Source: Silene conica
Lineage: Eukaryota > Streptophyta > Magnoliopsida > Caryophyllales > Caryophyllaceae
Assembly: GCA_029255685.2 (NCBI GenBank)
Contig: CM055318.2
Location: forward strand, 3,725,001-3,789,000
Direction of reading: 5' to 3'
Length of the DNA: 64,000 nucleotides
Position 1 is the stretch's first letter; each line of letters starts with the position of its first letter. Made by a program: the position numbers and the translations under genes. Below the pieces are notes generated by a model that saw only the letters and a list, made by a program, of their open reading frames with translations, did not search any database and had not been told where the DNA came from. Positions 51,699 to 63,893 of the stretch are shown here, piece by piece.

Positions 51699-54600
51699 GG
51701 ACAAATATTGATTTATCACATACCAGAATCCTAAAATGTTCTCTGTTTTTCATAAAATTTTGCGTGATTTTATCTGATCCGAGAACCTTTTGTGTGATTT
51801 ATGGAGAATTTTGTCCCGGGACTCTGGAATCTCGAAACTGTGTATTATACACTTCAATTTGAGTCGGTCGAGAGGTCGTTTCAGACCAAAATTATTTTTC
51901 TCTCGGTTTTTCAAAAACTTGTCCTAGGTAATTTCAGGAGTTAACCAATTCGATTTCACGCCGAAATAACGAGTATTACTTCATTTTTCACGATTATTGG
52001 AGGTTTGACAAATATTGGTTTATCGCAAACAAGAACTCCTAAGTATCCTCTGTTTCTTTTCAAAATTTGCGTGACCGCTTTATGTGATCTGAGAAACATA
52101 CATTTTGTGTAATAAGGAGAATTTTGTTCCAGGACCCTGGACATCCGAGAACTGTGTATATACAATTTAATTTGAGTCGTTCAGCAGGTCGTACAAGACC
52201 AAAATTATTTTTCTCCCGGTTTTCCAACAACTTTTCCGAGGTAAATTCAGAAATTAACCAATTCGATTTCGGGCCAAAATAACGAGTATTACTCCATTTT
52301 TCACCAGTATCAGAGGTCTGACAAATATTGGTTTATCGCATAGGGAACCCCTAAATGTCCTATGTTTCTCTTCAAATTTTAGGTAGCCGCTTTAGTGGTC
52401 TGAGGTATATTTTGTGTGATTTACGGAAAATTCTCGAATCCCGAAATCCGTGTATTACACACTTCAATTTGAGTCGTTCGGGAGGTTGTATTAGACCAAA
52501 TTATTTTTTCCCGGTGTTTCAAAACCTTCTCCGAGGTGATTTCAGGAGTTAACAAATTCGATTTCAGGCCAAAATAACGAGTATAACTCCATTTTTCACG
52601 ATTATCAGAGGTTTGACAAATATTTGTTTATCGCATACCGGAACCCCAAAATGTTCTCTTTTTTTCTTCAAAGTTTTGCATGACCGCTTTCAGAGGTACA
52701 TTTTGTGTGATTTATGGAGAATTTCGTTCCGGGACTGATAGCGGGGTTTGTCGCCATCCCCGATCAAACAATATTTATATAAAACTCAACTACTAAACTA
52801 ATGTAGTAGGGTAGTCGAGGTCGATCCACAGGGAGGTTAAGTTTGAGTACTAGTCTTGTCTTAGATTATAGGTTAGCTACGCAAATCAAGAGTGGGATAG
52901 AAAGTCAACTAAACATGTGAACATAAATTGACTATGACTACTAACCTAAGAAAACACACAAATAATAGGATAAAGATAAAAGCAATAAAGAAAGGCCTAG
53001 GGCGCGATTTCGACTTCCAACACTTGTAAATTGCCGCTTAACTCCTGTAACAAGTTGCCAAGGGGAAAGGTTAATGGTGAGACGCCTCTAATTCGCTCAT
53101 AGACTCCCTCTCGGGCTCACTATGAGACACTAGCTATGCTGACACAACTCCCTCTCGGGCTCATGCATCAAACTCCTTAAGTCAAGGGTCAAAGCTTACC
53201 AAAATATGCCTATTTTGACTCCTCTTTCCCCAAGATTAAGGTTCTAAGTCCACGCTCTACCCCGGTCATCCCACTCCCTCTCTCGTGGGTTGATTTCAAA
53301 CCGAAAATTAAGGGCACCCCTCTCAAGCTCTCCCTCTCGGGTTCAACTCAAGATGACAAACTAGTCAAAGTGGGATGAACCAACTCCCAACCTAGCCAAC
53401 TCCCGTCGACGGTCAAGGGTCAAGAGTCAACAACAGTCCCAAATAAAACATAAACAAGTCAGATCCCTTAATTAACTCTATAAACTCCCCCCGACACCAA
53501 GTTGGTGGAATTAAGTCGGTAACCTACACAAGTCGGAGTCTAATCGCACCCTAGTGAGAAAACTACTCACTAATCATACAAAAATTAACATTAAACATAC
53601 TAAAACTACTCTAATGACAATATTAAACATGGTGACACAATAAAGATTGAAACTTTAAAGTAAACTAAACCAAACTAGACAAATAACAATAACAATAATA
53701 TAAAACATGATAAGAGTAAAAAAGATTGAAACTTTAATTAAATAGATGCATAAATAAAGTAGAATAAATGAAAAGGGAAAGAGGATTAGTTACCCAACTC
53801 ACTTGAATGAAGGAGAAATAAGACAATGAATCTTCATAGAAATCTTATAAACCATAATAACTAACAAAATTAAACTAAGAAATGTAAAGAAAAGAGGGGG
53901 TTTGATTGTTTTTGAGAACTAACTACCTACTCCTACTCTATTTCTTCGAAATCCCTCTGCCCCGAAACCCCAGAAAGAATGAAGAAGCTCCACTTTAAAA
54001 TTAGGTATCAAATTACTTAAATGCCCTCCACTTGTTTGTCCAATGTTTTTGACTCTGCCATCTGCTGCTCGTCCTTTTCGCATTGCTCAAGTGTGAATTA
54101 AAGAGCAATGGGCTAGCCGGCTAGCATGAATAATATAATGGGCCACAATTTCATTTGAATGGATGCAAGTGCATGTGGAAAATAGATGGACTACGTCTTC
54201 ATTTAGCTTATTTTCTTGACCTCGATCCATCTCGACCCGCAACTCTTTACTCGGACTAGGTACCTACACGACAAAATAAATAGAAGCCGAACCAAAATTC
54301 CGAGAAAGTAGTGTAAACTGCATTAGACAAAACTAGATGACTAATATTCTAATTAGTACTAAAATGAGTAAATATTATTAACTCGGGTTATTATTTCGAC
54401 TAATAAGAGATAGAATATGGGTTAAAAATCGGTAAATTACGGTGTTATCAAATCTCCCCACACTTATCTCTTACTCGTCCTCGAGTAAGCTAACAAATTA
54501 TACTAAGACCCGTAATATGAAATAACTATATATACTACTAATATCCGATGAAAGGTAATTAACGGGCCTCCTCCGTCCCTTCAACTCACGTAGTCGTGCT

Positions 54601-55170
54601 CATGAGGTCAAGCACGACTCGCAAGGCAAGTTGGGTCTTGCACAAAAATGTGATGCATTCAAAACTCAAGCATAAGATAGAAAAATGGATGCATCGACCA
54701 AAAAGAAATGTCACTTTCCTCATATAAGTGACGATCACTACCTAAGAGAAAATCATACAAGAACACATATTTCTTTACAAATGTTGATTCGACAAGTCAC
54801 TAGGTTTAAAAGAATAGCTATGAATCACCCCTAAAATAGTGCAAGTCTAGGCTACTTTCGAGTTCATCTTCCAATTACTTTTGTCAAGGGCGATCGGGTG
54901 GAATGGAAGGAAATCCCCATGATGCTAGAAGTAAAAGACTAGATGGGTCTAGACTCTTCACAAGTAAGAGTCATGGTTCGTTCCAAGTTCGTCAAGGAGG
55001 AATGGCAAAAGTAAATAGATTTTCGAAATAAAATGCTCAAATCAGGGACTCTGGAATACGGTGTTATCAGGGACTCTGGAATCTCGAAAACCGTATATTA
55101 TACACTTCAATTTTAGACGTTCGGGAGGTACCAAACTAAAATTATTTTCTGCCCGATTTTCCTCCAATTA
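51699..55170. repeat. ~305-bp tandem repeat array, interrupted by an LTR-type element
   Basis: The monomer starts GACAAATATTGGTTTATCGC, and starts lie at about 51701, 52008, 52319 and 52614. Each has conserved blocks such as ACACTTCAATTTGAGTCG and CCAATTCGATTTC. The fourth monomer is cut at 52735 by an inserted element and resumes at 55070 (GGGACTCTGGAATCTCG...CACTTCAATTTTAGACG), then fades by about 55170. Non-coding, satellite-like. Confidence 0.85.
52736..55069. mobile_element. LTR-type element or large solo LTR inserted in the array
   Basis: The 2334-bp insert begins TGATAGCGGGG, ends GGTGTTATCA and has GGGAC on both sides (52731-52735; 55070-55074), a perfect 5-bp duplication. The interior is non-coding with CTCCCTCTCGGGCTCA repeated and TCTCCCCACACTTATCTCTT at about 54453. 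A second TACGGTGTTATCA at about 54438 may mark an LTR/internal boundary. No gag or pol is seen; a fossil of unassigned family. Confidence 0.8.
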
Positions 55171-55618
55171 TATTGTTTGGTAATACAATTTATCTTTTAT
55201 CATAAATACGATGATAATTTTGTTTTTTTGTAAATATTTGACAATTTCGTCCGAATAAGTTTGTCACAATTACTTTATAAGATTTTCTTTCCTTGCATAT
55301 TTTTTTTCCTATTTGTAAATTATGTTTTTCTACCTAAGCAAAAAGAAATGTTACAAATTAATTGGATGGTAGGGAGTGTTTCATATTCTACTCGAACCAA
55401 GCAAAACACCGTACGCTTATTTTTGATTTAAACTAATATAAATACTATTACCTTTTTCAAAAATATTTTGAACAAACGCTCATTTATACTCTATATTTAC
55501 AAACCTTAGTTATTCGACTTTAAAAGTAAAACAAGAACAAAACATATGGATAGACATTTACAGTTTACGCTTCTTTTATTTCCTATTAAATTAATTCACC
55601 GCAAATGTACACTTTACT
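55171..55618. other. Intergenic, no gene seen
   Basis: AT-rich spacer between the array and the neprosin stop, presumably including the neprosin 3' UTR. Confidence 0.45.
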
Positions 55619-56059
55619 TTATTTCTCCTCCGTACCTATAATTCCGGACACCGATCGACGCCACGTACCACCATAAAAGAAGTGTGTACCGTAACCAGTA
55701 GCATACAAAAGTTGGCTTATACCATAAACACTAGGGTCCGATTGATAAGCCACTAAATTAGTAGGATTAACAATTACATTATCCTTTCTCCGATATTGCA
55801 TCAATTTTATATGACTTGCTTTATTATAGCGTAATGTTGGTACGCCTCCGTTTCCCATCGGTGTCGGTCCCGGTGACAGACTTGATCGGAAAACAAAGCC
55901 ACCCCACTCGATCGTACTCGCTCCCGCATTTAAGCCCCGAAACGAACTTGCTTTCCAATATCCCCAATTTTTTGTACTATGATCCTACATGTATATCAGG
56001 AAACAGTAATTAGAAGATTATACGACAAGACATATACATTTGGTAATATAGATTTTGAG

Positions 56060-56330
56060 TTTATACCCAAAAATTTGAGCTTATACATATTTTACGAGCT
56101 TTATTGAAAAGAATCTGAACGTCTTTATAAAAAAAAATTGTAACTCAAAACATAATATTGAAACTCAAAAATAATACATATAAAATTCAGATTTTATTTC
56201 TAAACACAAAAAAAATTATAGTACAAGAAAAAATTAAATGCTCGAGGAAAATTGCATATAAGCTCAATTAAAGTTGTATTAGATGTCGATGCTCATATAC
56301 ATCTGGATGTATAGTCCTATTTATGAGGAA
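56060..56330. repeat. AT-rich dispersed repeat, copy 3, in a neprosin intron
   Basis: Same ordered blocks as 17153 and 44763 (inverted), ending ATCTGGATGTATAGTCCTAT. A 38-bp piece of it (56147-56184) recurs exactly at about 56815-56852, next to the copia relic. Confidence 0.75.
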
Positions 56331-56444
56331 ACGTATAATCTCCCTTAAGACAAAGTATCCCGTTTATAAATTGTTATTTAATTAGTTTCTTATGGTGTGT
56401 GCCCTTAGTGGACGTGTTAAAAAAACCGATAATAATCTAACAAT

Positions 56445-56633
56445 AAGTCCTGTTTGTGACGGGTCACCATTTGTGACGGATATTTTGTGAGATAAAATAG
56501 ATACAAAATGAGTTAGTGGAGAAAGGGGACCACGTGAATAGTATCAAAGAGAGAGAAAAAATGGCTATTTTGTGAGAGGAAACGATATCCGTCACAAGCT
56601 TGTGACGGATATCGTCGTCACAAATGAGAATTT
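56445..56633. mobile_element. MITE, CTTGCGACGG family, copy C
   Basis: AAGTCCTGTTTGTGACGGG to CGTCACAAATGAGAATTT, with interior ATTTTGTGAGATAAAATAGA and GAAAGGGGACCACGTGAATA matching copies A and B. Confidence 0.85.
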
Positions 56634-56852
56634 GTGATAATATAATAATGTAGCATAACGGTTACCTGAATTATCTCCATATTTGGAGTTATTTTCTGAA
56701 ATAGGCAATTTTGAACAATTATTTAACGAAATAGGTTACTTTTCAAAATTAATTACCGAAAATGGGTCCACGTCATCACCGAAGCTAGGTTTGTGTTTAA
56801 GTCGCTTACCCGGACATAATATTGAAACTCAAAAATAATACATATAAAATTC

Positions 56853-57308
56853 CATAGAATACAAATGTTTTATTTTCATATGATGTTGATTACGTATAAA
56901 CATTTCCTTGATCAAACCATAATATGCCATGTACTTAATCATGTGTTATACAATTACAAGTGTTCATGCATAATTAGTGGTTTAATAACACCATATAAAA
57001 ACAGAACAAACGTCTCTATGTACCTAATTGTGCTCGAAACCTTGTATCATTAAGTAGACTGGATAATTTAGGTTGTAGCTGATTCCATAGAATACAAATG
57101 TTTTATTTTCATATGATGTTGATTACGTATAAACATTTCCTTGATCAAACCATAATATGCCATGTACTTAATCATGTGTTATACAATTACAAGTGTTCAT
57201 GCATAATTAGTGGTTTAATAACACCATATAAAAACAGAACAAACGTCTCTATGTACCTAATTGTGCTCGAAACCTTGTATCATTAAGTAGACTGGATAAT
57301 TTAGGTTT
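56853..57308 (+). repeat. Exact 233-bp tandem duplication at the left edge of the copia relic
   Basis: TTCCATAGAATACAAATGTT begins both units (about 56850 and 57083), which look identical throughout, so the duplication is young. It directly precedes the pol region and follows a 38-bp patch copied from 56147-56184. Confidence 0.85.
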
Positions 57309-60300
57309 TAATTTCAAGTTTGGACATGGTGTATTTTCTATGTACCGTAATGAATACTTTTATGGTAGTGGTACTTTGATTGATTCACTTTATAGGTTCA
57401 ATCTTGATGTTAAATTTTCTAATTCCCTATTTATTGTTGAGAGTCAAGGTATTAAACGTAGCGCATCGAATGAACAATCAGCTTACTTGTGGCATCAAAG
57501 GCTAGGTCACATATCCAAAGAAAGGTTAACGAAGTTGGTAAAAGATGAAATTCTACCTCAATTGGATTTTAATGACTTAGATGTGTGTGTAGACTGCATT
57601 AAAGGGAAGCAGACTAAACATACAATTAAGAAATCAGCTACAAGGAGCTCTCAGCTTTTAGAAATTATACACACCGATATTTGTGGACCTTTTGACGCTC
57701 CATCTTGGAGTGGTGAAAAGTACTTTATCACTTTTATAGATGATTTCTCGCGGTATGGTTTTACTTATTTGTTGCATGAAAAGGCTCATTCTGTGGATGT
57801 CCTTGAGATATTCATAAATGAAGTGGAAAGGCAACTAGAAAAGAAAGTAAAAATTGTGAGGTCTGATAGAGGTGGTGAATTTTATGGAAGGTTTACTGAA
57901 AATGGACAATGTCCTGGTCCATTTGCAAAGCTACTTGAAAGTAGGGGTATTTGTGCACAATATACAATGCCCGGTACACCTCAGCAGAACGGTGTTGCTG
58001 AAAGGCGGAACCGTACTTTAATGGAAATGGTTAGGAGCATGTTAAGTAATTGTTCTTTACCTCCTTCACTATGGATTTATGCATTAAAGACAGCAACCTA
58101 TGTTTTAAACCGTGTTCCTAGTAAAGCAGTTCCTAAGACTCCTTATGAACTATGGACGGGAAGGAAACCGAGTTTAAGACATCTTCGAGTTTGGGGTTGC
58201 CCAGCTGAAGTAAGGTTGTATAGCCCAAATGAAAAGAAGCTAGATCCTAGGACAGTTAGTGGTTATTTCATTGGCTATCCTGAAAAGTCAAAGGGGTATA
58301 GATTTTACTGTCCTAACCACAGTACGAGAATAGTAGAGACTGGAAATGCTAGATTCATTGAGAATGGTCAAACTAGTGGGAGCATTGAACCACGTAAGGT
58401 GGACATTAAAGAAATTCGGGTTGAAGTTTCTTCTCCTGAAATTGCACGTGAAATTGTTGTACCAATTATGCCGTTACAATCAAATGACATAATGGAACAC
58501 CAAGAAAATGAGGTGCAAGACCCACAAAATGACAATAACAATGATGATCAAGTCACAATTCAAGGGGAGAATAATAATAATATGTCACGTGAACAGTCAA
58601 GGCAACCTGTAAGGAGAAGAAGGGTAGTCAATGTTCCAGAGGAACAATTAAGGCGATCTATAAGAGAAAGAAGATCTGCCATCCCAGATGACTACGAGAC
58701 ATATAACATTGAATGTGACTTGAGCATTAGTGAGGATCCCGTCTCATTCCATAAGGCCATGAAAAGTGATAATTCTGAAAATTGGTTAATTGCCATGAAG
58801 GAAGAGATGAAATCTATGGATGACAACAAAGTATGGGACTTAGTAGTGTTACCTGAGGGTTCTAAGGCCGTTGGGTCGAAATGGGTCTATAAGACCAAAA
58901 GGGACTCTAAAGGTAACATTGAAAGATATAAGGCTCGACTTGTTGCCAAAGGTTTCAATCAAAAGGATGGCATTGACTATAAAGAAACTTTCTCTCCGGT
59001 GTCAAAGAAAGATTCTTTAAGAATTGTTTTGGCTTTGGTAGCTCATTATGATCTAGAGCTTCATCAAATGGATGTAAAGACCGCCTTTCTAAACGGTGAG
59101 CTTGACGAAGAAGTATATATGGACCAACCTGAGGGATTTTCATCCCCGGGTAATGAAGATAAGGTGTGTAGGCTGAGAAAGTCGATATATGGACTAAAAC
59201 AAGCTTCCAGACAATGGTATTTAAAGTTTAATGATACCATCACGTCATATGGGTTTGTAGAGATTACTGTTGATCGGTGTATCTACATTAAGATCAGTGG
59301 GAGTAGATTTGTTATTTTAGTCTTATATGTTGACGATATTTTACTTGCTGCGAATGATCTAGGCATGTTGCATGATGTAAAGAAATATCTGTCTAAGAAC
59401 TTTGAAATGAAAGATATGGGTGAGGCATCCTATGTGATCGGAATTGAAATTTTCCGTGATAGATCACAAGGATTGTTAGGGTTGTCTCAGAAAGCTTACA
59501 TTGACAAAGTTTTAGAGAGATATAGAATGAATGAATGCTCTGCAGGAATAGTTCCTATACAGAAAGGGGACAAATTTAGTAAAATGCAATGTCCCCGTAA
59601 TGAATTGGAACGAAAAGAAATGGAGAAAATTCCTTATGCATCAGTGGTTGGGAGTTTGAACTATGTTCAGACATGTACTCGACCCGATCTCAGCTTTGCT
59701 GTTGGAATGCTGGGTCGGTATCAAAGTAATCCCGGGATGGACCACTGGAAGGCTGCAAAGAAAGTCCTTAGGTACTTACAAGGCACTAAGGAGCTCATGC
59801 TTACTTATAGGAGATCCGATCATCTTGAGGTGATTGGTTATTCAGATTCAGATTATGCCGGTTGTGTTGATAGTAGAAAATCAACATTTGGCTACTTGTT
59901 CCTTTTAGCTGGAGGAGCAGTATCATGGAAAAGTGGGAAGCAGTCTGTCATTGCTACTTCTACTATGGAAGCCGAATTTGTGGCATGCTTTGAGGCCACT
60001 ATTCATGCATTGTGGTTGCGAAACTTTATCTCGGGACTTGGGATCGTCGATAGTATAGCCAAGCCGCTGAGAATTTATTGTGATAATTCTGCAGCCGTCT
60101 TCTTCTCTAAGAACGATAAATACTCCAAGGGTGCTAAGCACATGGAATTAAAATTCTTATCGGTCAAGGAGGAGGTACAGAAGCAAAGAGTGTCTTTTGA
60201 GCATATAAGGACGGATAAGATGGTAGCTGATCCATTAACTAAGGGATCACCACCCAAGGCGTTCATTGGCCATGTTGAACGCATGGGTGTTGTATCAAAT

Positions 60301-61214
60301 GCCTTGTTATTATAAAGAAAGTATGCTTGTTATATATATGACATCTAGAATTCACTTATAGTATTGTTTCTGTTATATAATAGACATGTTAATCATTATA
60401 GTATAAGTATACATCATAGTTATTTGATTACATGTGACTAATTGTGAGAATTAATGTTCTTCTCAAAATTAAAGATAACTTAGATTTGGAATTGATTTGT
60501 GATACATGGAAGGAATCATGTCGATATAAATGATGTGTGACCGCCATGATCCAATTAGTTCTAATTCGATTAAGGATATAAAAGTTAGTGAGTTTAATAT
60601 TAAAGTGCACATTATTACAATTATTGAACCATCAAGTTAACACAAAGGCCAAGTGGGAGAATGTTAGAATATTTAATAATATTCGAATGGCCTATTTGTG
60701 TCGGGTTTAAATCTAAGTTAAACTCATATTAAATATTACGAGACTTTAATATAAAAGACGGTATCGTGATGGATCGGTCCCGATTAAAGTAATTAAAGTC
60801 CGGGAATTATTATTCCCTCTTACCTTACCCTAATATATCCCGTCTTTCACGAAAAGGTACGATCGGGTTTCATTATACGAAAAGGTACGTAGTATATTAT
60901 TATATATATATATACTATGAAACAAGATAATTAATATCAATCATTATCCTGACAAAAACCTAAAACAATAAACGTACATTGAAACAGAGAAGTGAAAGAC
61001 ATACAGTTTCTTTCTCCATCATTAAGAAACATTAAGGAAGGGTTAAGGAGGAGAATCAATTCTTTATACTTCTTGTTTATTGATTGCGTCTGTAAGACAT
61101 GGACCAAGGTTAGTTCTTTATTCCGTCTTAATTGTATTAGGGTTGAATTAATTCAAGTCTATATTGATTCTTGGGACTGATTTCATTATAGAAATCATAA
61201 AGTTATATCTAACA
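57083..61214 (+). mobile_element. Ty1/copia retrotransposon relic inside the Mutator-like element
   Basis: An open pol region (57340-60315, 991 codons) runs in copia order: GAG-pre-integrase ([13 protein letters not shown]), integrase core ([17 protein letters not shown]), reverse transcriptase ([32 protein letters not shown]) and RNase H ([19 protein letters not shown]). A polypurine tract (AAGTGGGAGAA) precedes a 3' LTR of about 553 bp (60662-61214; TGTTAGAATATT...ATATCTAACA). The left LTR, gag and protease portions are not present, so this is an incomplete fossil. Lineage not assigned. Confidence 0.9.
60662..61214 (+). repeat. 3' LTR of the copia relic
   Basis: Begins TGTTAG after the purine tract and ends CTAACA. 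TATATATATA near 60902 could be its TATA region. No left LTR was found in the window for age estimation. Confidence 0.85.
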
Positions 61215-61654
61215 AAATCTCCCTCCCCCAAGGCGACTTGAAGCCCATATACTCTTCTATTAGTACTATAAAGATACGAAAGAAAAAGACAACCTTAGAA
61301 TTCCCTTTACCAATCTTCAAACCACCAACCTTACTACTTTGTCTACTTAAACTATCAAAACTCGATGAACACCAACATTCCCATAATGTACAACAATGGT
61401 GCAAACAAAAGCTCCCTTTTCGTCGAAAAACCGCGGCTATCACCATATACACTACCCGTTCGACGAAATGCCCTACCTTCATTGACCCGAATCGTCTACC
61501 GTGAACACTCCCGGGTGATGTGTGTATCGGGTTCAACCCATTAGGCTTCATTCGGGTGGGCCGGAAACGAGGGGATGACGGCGGGGATGGGCGGGGATGA
61601 AGACGACGTCGTTTGGGTGTTAAAGCCCGGACCTAAACGGCTGTAGCCGTGCAT
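61215..61654 (-). pseudogene. Captured first-exon fragment of a host gene (O-fucosyltransferase-like?) inside the Mutator-like element
   Basis: On the minus strand an ATG at 61654-61652 opens MHGYSRLGPG and a Ser/Pro-rich stretch. After a frame change the sequence reads HGRRFGSMKVGHFVERVVYM and AAVFRRKG. In another frame it then reads LLFAPLLYIMGMLVF, a membrane anchor. This order (MHGYSRL, RHGR, VFRRxG, LLFAPLLY) is what I remember from the N termini of plant type-II membrane proteins of the O-fucosyltransferase family. Frame changes show it no longer encodes that protein. It is more GC-rich (GGCGGGGATGGGCGGGG on plus) than its surroundings, as captured exons often are. Family identity is from memory and needs a search. 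Confidence 0.55.
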
Positions 61655-62813
61655 CAAATCTAACGAAAGATCAAATTTTGACGACAACCCTGGAAATTAA
61701 TATGAAAATTGAGTAATGGGTAGTTAGCATTTGATGAGATAATTAACGGGTTAGGGATTAAATAGAGGAAAAATGGGGGAAAATGATTTGATTAATATAG
61801 CAAGAAGATAAAATTGGATGATTGAGAAGGAAGTGGTGGAAGGAGTAGGAGCAGAAGAAAGGTGAGATTAAGAAGGAAGATGCAACTCATGCAAATTAAG
61901 AATGATTTGGCTGATTTAATTCTGTTTTTTACTACTCCGTAGTAATTTAATTGGATTCAAGGATTTGGCTTAAGTCGCCTTGCGAGAGGGAGATTTAGCT
62001 AAATTTGGTTTTTTTTTTTCTTTTTTTCTTTTTGTTTAATTTGGGTTTGGGTTGTTAAAGGTTAAGTTGCTATGGGGGTAGGCGACTTGACTCTGGCCAC
62101 AGCTTCGGGAAATCCAGGCCTACGTGGACCCATTTTCGGTAATTAATTTGAAAAGTAACCTATTTCGTTAAATAATTATTCAAAATTGCCTATTTCGAAA
62201 AATAACTCCCATATTTGCGTAAATTTGTTTTCCGTCATAGCTTGAACCGTGTAAAATTGGGTTAAGGTGAGTTGAACTATTTATAGCAAACCCAGTACAT
62301 CCGTAGTTGTAAATGTAGCATACGGTCGTGAAATTATCGGTCTGAAAATTGCAAGTTAATTAATGAAGTTACACATAATTTCACGTATATATATAAATCG
62401 ATCGATTAAGTAAGATGAGTCGATAGTTATATATGTTACCGTGTAAGATGCAAATAATCTTGGAGACGGATCTTTAAATTGTTCTTCGTTAACCTATTAA
62501 TAACCCATTTGCATCGTGTTAGGTTAAGCCTTATCGGTAAAACAGAATGATAATGTTTTAGAAATTAATCCGTCTGCCTCTTAAATGAACGGGATGAAGC
62601 GAGTATGACCATTTGGTCTACTTACCATCCATCCCGCGGAAATGTAAATTCCTCGATCATTCGCACCAATTGAGATTCGAGCACCACCATAGTCCATTCC
62701 GGTGATGTTCATCAACCATACATTGAGACCGCCTTTAATTCCGATAAATTCCTTGTCCTTGTGCTTTCGATACCCGGCGTACTACAAAATGATCAAATTG
62801 ACAAACGTTTGTA

Positions 62814-63584
62814 TCCTCTTTCTATAAAAGTAATAACACTTAAAGGTCTCTCATTGGCCGCTTATTTTTAGGGATTTGTCTCCCACATCAATTTCTATCA
62901 TTTAATTTCTACGATTTAAATGATTTAAATGCATTTCATTTTCTACAAATTAAATTTTTTTTCTTCTTTGGGATTTAGCAACTGATTTGTATAGGTTGGT
63001 TTTCAAAACTATAATTGTTAACAATACTATTGAATTTTGATGACATATTATTTATACAATTATGTATTGCTCTGCAAAATATAACAAAAAATAACAATAT
63101 AATAAGTGACAAATAAAACGAATTACTTCATGTTAACTTAAAATATTTCTCTTTGCGCTTAATATTTTAAAATTGTAATATTAAAGTTTTGTTACCTGAT
63201 TTAAATATATTTGATTTTGCATCGGTTTTTTAATTGATTTTTTCAAATGAGTCAAATTCACTACATTAAAATAGGATCAAAATCATTTAAATATTTTTTT
63301 CGTTGAACAATGAAACTATCTCATGTATATTTATGTATAAGTTATTAAATTATCTAAATGATTACAAATAGTACTTTTACTAATACATTAGATTTTTAAT
63401 TTAGTTAAAATGTTGAATATTACATCGCGTCCTCTTCTAATTGTGAGGCTTAATTTGTAAAGTTATTATTATAATTCTATCATCACGACAACATTACGTC
63501 TAAATATTCATAGTAATTACCATATTCTGAATAATAGAATTCTAAAATCAACCAGTGCTTTTTCATGCACGGGTCTAAAACTAG
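62814..63584 (+). mobile_element. Small Helitron in a neprosin intron
   Basis: Starts A/TCCTCTTTCTATAAAAGTA and ends with an imperfect hairpin CCAGTGCTTTTTCATGCACGGG-type stem (63552-63573) and CTAG/T at 63581-63585. 771 bp, AT-rich and non-coding. It fills most of the intron 62782-63753. Confidence 0.6.
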
Positions 63585-63893
63585 TGTTGCAATAAAACAT
63601 GGTAAATATTGCTTTCGTCACATGAGTTAACTCTTAATAACGCGCCATATTATACATACTCATTTAATTATTCACCATGTGACGCGGCCAAGATTTATTG
63701 TACAATAAGAGTAAACGAGTAACGACATAAAGCTATTAACTAAAATTTCATACGTGATAGGATCCAGATCGGAGTGTATTGACGTACAAATAATTATTTG
63801 TTCCCCTTTGAATCGGACTTAAAACTTTTTGAGGTTGCGATGAATTTATAATTGACGATGCATCACCCAACTCGATATTTTTCATACGTGTTA

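Larger units (their letters stand above)
56686..62208. mobile_element. Mutator-like element (Pack-MULE type) in a neprosin exon
   Basis: Long inverted ends of about 128 bp (56686-56813 and about 62080-62208) share GAAATAGGCAATTTTGAA, AACGAAATAGGTTACTTTTC and ATTACCGAAAATGGGTCCAC. Flanks CCATATTTG at 56677-56685 and 62209-62217 are a perfect 9-bp duplication, the Mutator hallmark. No transposase is seen. The interior holds a Ty1/copia relic and, on the right, a captured host-gene fragment, so the original element was much smaller than 5.5 kb. Confidence 0.93.
55619..63893 (-). pseudogene. Neprosin-family gene (C-terminal part) split by a Mutator-like insertion
   Basis: Exons on the minus strand, all in phase 0 at their joints: 63893-63754 (NNYLYVNTLRSGSYH), 62781-62626 (GGLNVWLMNITGMDYGG to AGWM), 62493-62440 (VNEEQFKDPSPRLFASYT), 62341-62209 plus 56676-56666, and 55984-55619. 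The last exon reads KNWGYWKASSF, AGASTIEWGG, PTPMGNGG and GTHFFYGG. These are hallmarks of neprosin (DUF239), a secreted glutamic-type prolyl endopeptidase family first known from pitcher-plant fluid. The N-terminal exons are outside the window. The fourth visible exon is cut by a 5.5-kb Mutator-like element. Without it (one copy of the 9-bp duplication) the exon is exactly 48 codons, so the insertion is probably recent. Unless the insert is spliced out, the gene is inactive. Confidence 0.85.
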
